Below the pieces are notes generated by a model, which was not told where the DNA came from, did not search any database, and saw nothing but the letters and a program-made list of their open reading frames with translations. A stretch of DNA of 6,558 nucleotides from contig JAEXUU010000687.1 of assembly GCA_023452965.1 (NCBI GenBank), positions 1 to 6,558 on the forward strand. The letters run 5' to 3'. Shown here piece by piece: positions 5,708 through 6,558 of this stretch. The DNA is from Pseudomonadota bacterium (lineage in GTDB: Bacteria; Pseudomonadota; Alphaproteobacteria; Rhizobiales; Beijerinckiaceae). The position numbers and the translations under genes are program-made. Each line of letters opens with the position of its first letter. The first letter of the stretch is position 1.

Positions 5708-6558
5708 ATGAAGAAGTATCTCGACTATCTCTGGCCGCTGATCGGCCTCGTCGCTGTCATCTGGTCCGTCGAGCTGCTCTGGGACAAGCTCAAGACCGAC
5801 GCCCTGACCAACGAGGCGATGAGCGCGCGCCTCGATCATGCCGGACTCTGGGACAGCATCGCCATCGTCGCCGGCGGCATCGGCCAGAAGATTGCGCTGA
5901 TCCCGCCCGCCGCTTTCTTCCATGCCGGCCTTGCGACATTGGTCGCCTATGCCGCGCTCGCCTGGTACGACCGCATCGCGCTGCTCCATCTCGGCAAGGA
6001 GAAGGGCATTTCCTGGCCCTATATCTCGCTCTGCTCCTTCGTCACCTATGCGCTGTCGCACAATATCGGCGCCTCGGTGTTCTCCGGCGGCATGGTGCGC
6101 TACCGCGCCTATCACGCGAAGGGGCTGACCGCGGCAGAGATCGCGGTGCTCGTCGCCCTGTGCTCCTTCACCTTCGCCTTCGGCACGATCCTGCTGCTCG
6201 GCCTCGTCCTCGTCGGCGAGCCGCAGATCTTGCGCCCGCTCCATCGCCTCTCGCAATGGTTCGGGATCGGCGACACGCAGGCGAGGCTGATCGGCTTCGG
6301 CCTCCTCGCCTTCTGCGTTCTCTACACGATCGGCTCCTGGCTGCGCTTCAAGCCGCTCAGGATCGGCAAGTTCGAGCTGGTCTATCCTCGCCTGCCGATC
6401 GTCGCACGGCAGTATCTCGCCGCGCCGCTGGAACTGATGGGGGCAGCCGGCATCATCTATTTCGCCCTGCCGGACCAAGGCAATCCCGGCTTCTTCATCG
6501 TGCTCGGCGCCTTCCTGATCTCGTTCTCGGCCGGTCTGCTCAGCCAGGTTCCCGGCGG
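5708..6558 (+). CDS. LPG-synthase transmembrane (MprF flippase-like/UPF0104) protein, 5' part, cut by window edge
   Basis: The open frame runs off the window after 283 codons with no stop. It encodes an inner-membrane protein with about seven or eight hydrophobic segments so far (about 8-25, 50-70, 72-95, 103-125, 142-170, 193-212, 236-254, 260-280). The stretch ALSHNIGASVFSGGMVRYR (115-133), then Y135 and G139-L140 with Glu144, is characteristic of the lysylphosphatidylglycerol synthase transmembrane domain. In MprF this domain flips aminoacylated phosphatidylglycerol to the outer leaflet, which protects against cationic peptides. The visible end, LLSQVPGG, is a conserved element before the last helices. 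Whether a soluble aminoacyl-transferase domain follows cannot be seen. The start at 5708 puts helix 1 near the N-terminus but has a weak ribosome binding site; ATG 5642 is an in-frame alternative. Confidence 0.85.
   Translation, partial: MKKYLDYLWPLIGLVAVIWSVELLWDKLKTDALTNEAMSARLDHAGLWDSIAIVAGGIGQKIALIPPAAFFHAGLATLVAYAALAWYDRIALLHLGKEKGISWPYISLCSFVTYALSHNIGASVFSGGMVRYRAYHAKGLTAAEIAVLVALCSFTFAFGTILLLGLVLVGEPQILRPLHRLSQWFGIGDTQARLIGFGLLAFCVLYTIGSWLRFKPLRIGKFELVYPRLPIVARQYLAAPLELMGAAGIIYFALPDQGNPGFFIVLGAFLISFSAGLLSQVPG

Noticed and set aside
5516..6478. 320-codon open frame on the minus strand opposite the last gene
   Set aside because: The product is a low-complexity acidic sequence and is the antisense shadow of a recognisable transmembrane protein on the plus strand.
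1..6558. tRNA, rRNA, CRISPR array, insertion sequence or phage genes
   Set aside because: No direct-repeat array, cloverleaf-like sequence, transposase or terminal repeats were seen on either strand by reading; a dedicated search was not run.

Overview
The window is GC-rich, densely coding DNA from a flagellated alphaproteobacterium, most likely of the order Hyphomicrobiales (Rhizobiales), with a Bosea- or Methylobacterium-like flavour. The evidence is the N-terminus of the cell-cycle regulator CtrA at the left edge, divergent from a fliI flagellar ATPase gene; a FliJ of the alphaproteobacterial type; and GANTC (CcrM methylation) sites in the ctrA-fliI spacer. The genus is an inference.

Layout. 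Positions 1-77 (minus) hold the first 25 codons of ctrA. Positions 78-422 are the divergent ctrA/fliI control region, with three GANTC sites, CtrA-like TTAA half-sites and a strong inverted repeat. fliI (423-1763, plus) encodes the export ATPase. Two minus-strand genes follow: a periplasmic TlpA/ResA-like thioredoxin-fold protein (1776-2363) and a 12-helix MFS transporter (2512-3813). fliJ (3950-4363, plus) comes next, so fliI and fliJ, often neighbours, are split here by two inverted genes. fliJ ends facing a GNAT acetyltransferase (4377-4991, minus), and a good stem-loop lies across the junction. A divergent spacer with a perfect 15-bp palindrome leads to a small exported DUF305 protein rich in Met and His (5161-5535, plus). 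The last gene, starting at 5708 and cut by the window edge, encodes a membrane protein of the lysylphosphatidylglycerol synthase transmembrane (MprF flippase/UPF0104) family.

How the genes work together. CtrA, FliI and FliJ form the only clear functional link: in alphaproteobacteria CtrA commonly controls early flagellar genes, FliI is the hexameric ATPase of the flagellar type III export apparatus, and FliJ is its coiled-coil stalk. The other five genes look like separate housekeeping or envelope genes: thiol chemistry, solute efflux, acetylation, probable copper handling and lipid flipping.

No rRNA, tRNA, CRISPR array, insertion sequence or phage gene was seen. I found no evidence of a new multi-gene system. 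The points most worth checking are the split fliI/fliJ pair, the ctrA/fliI control region, the palindromic candidate operator and the uncertain start codons.
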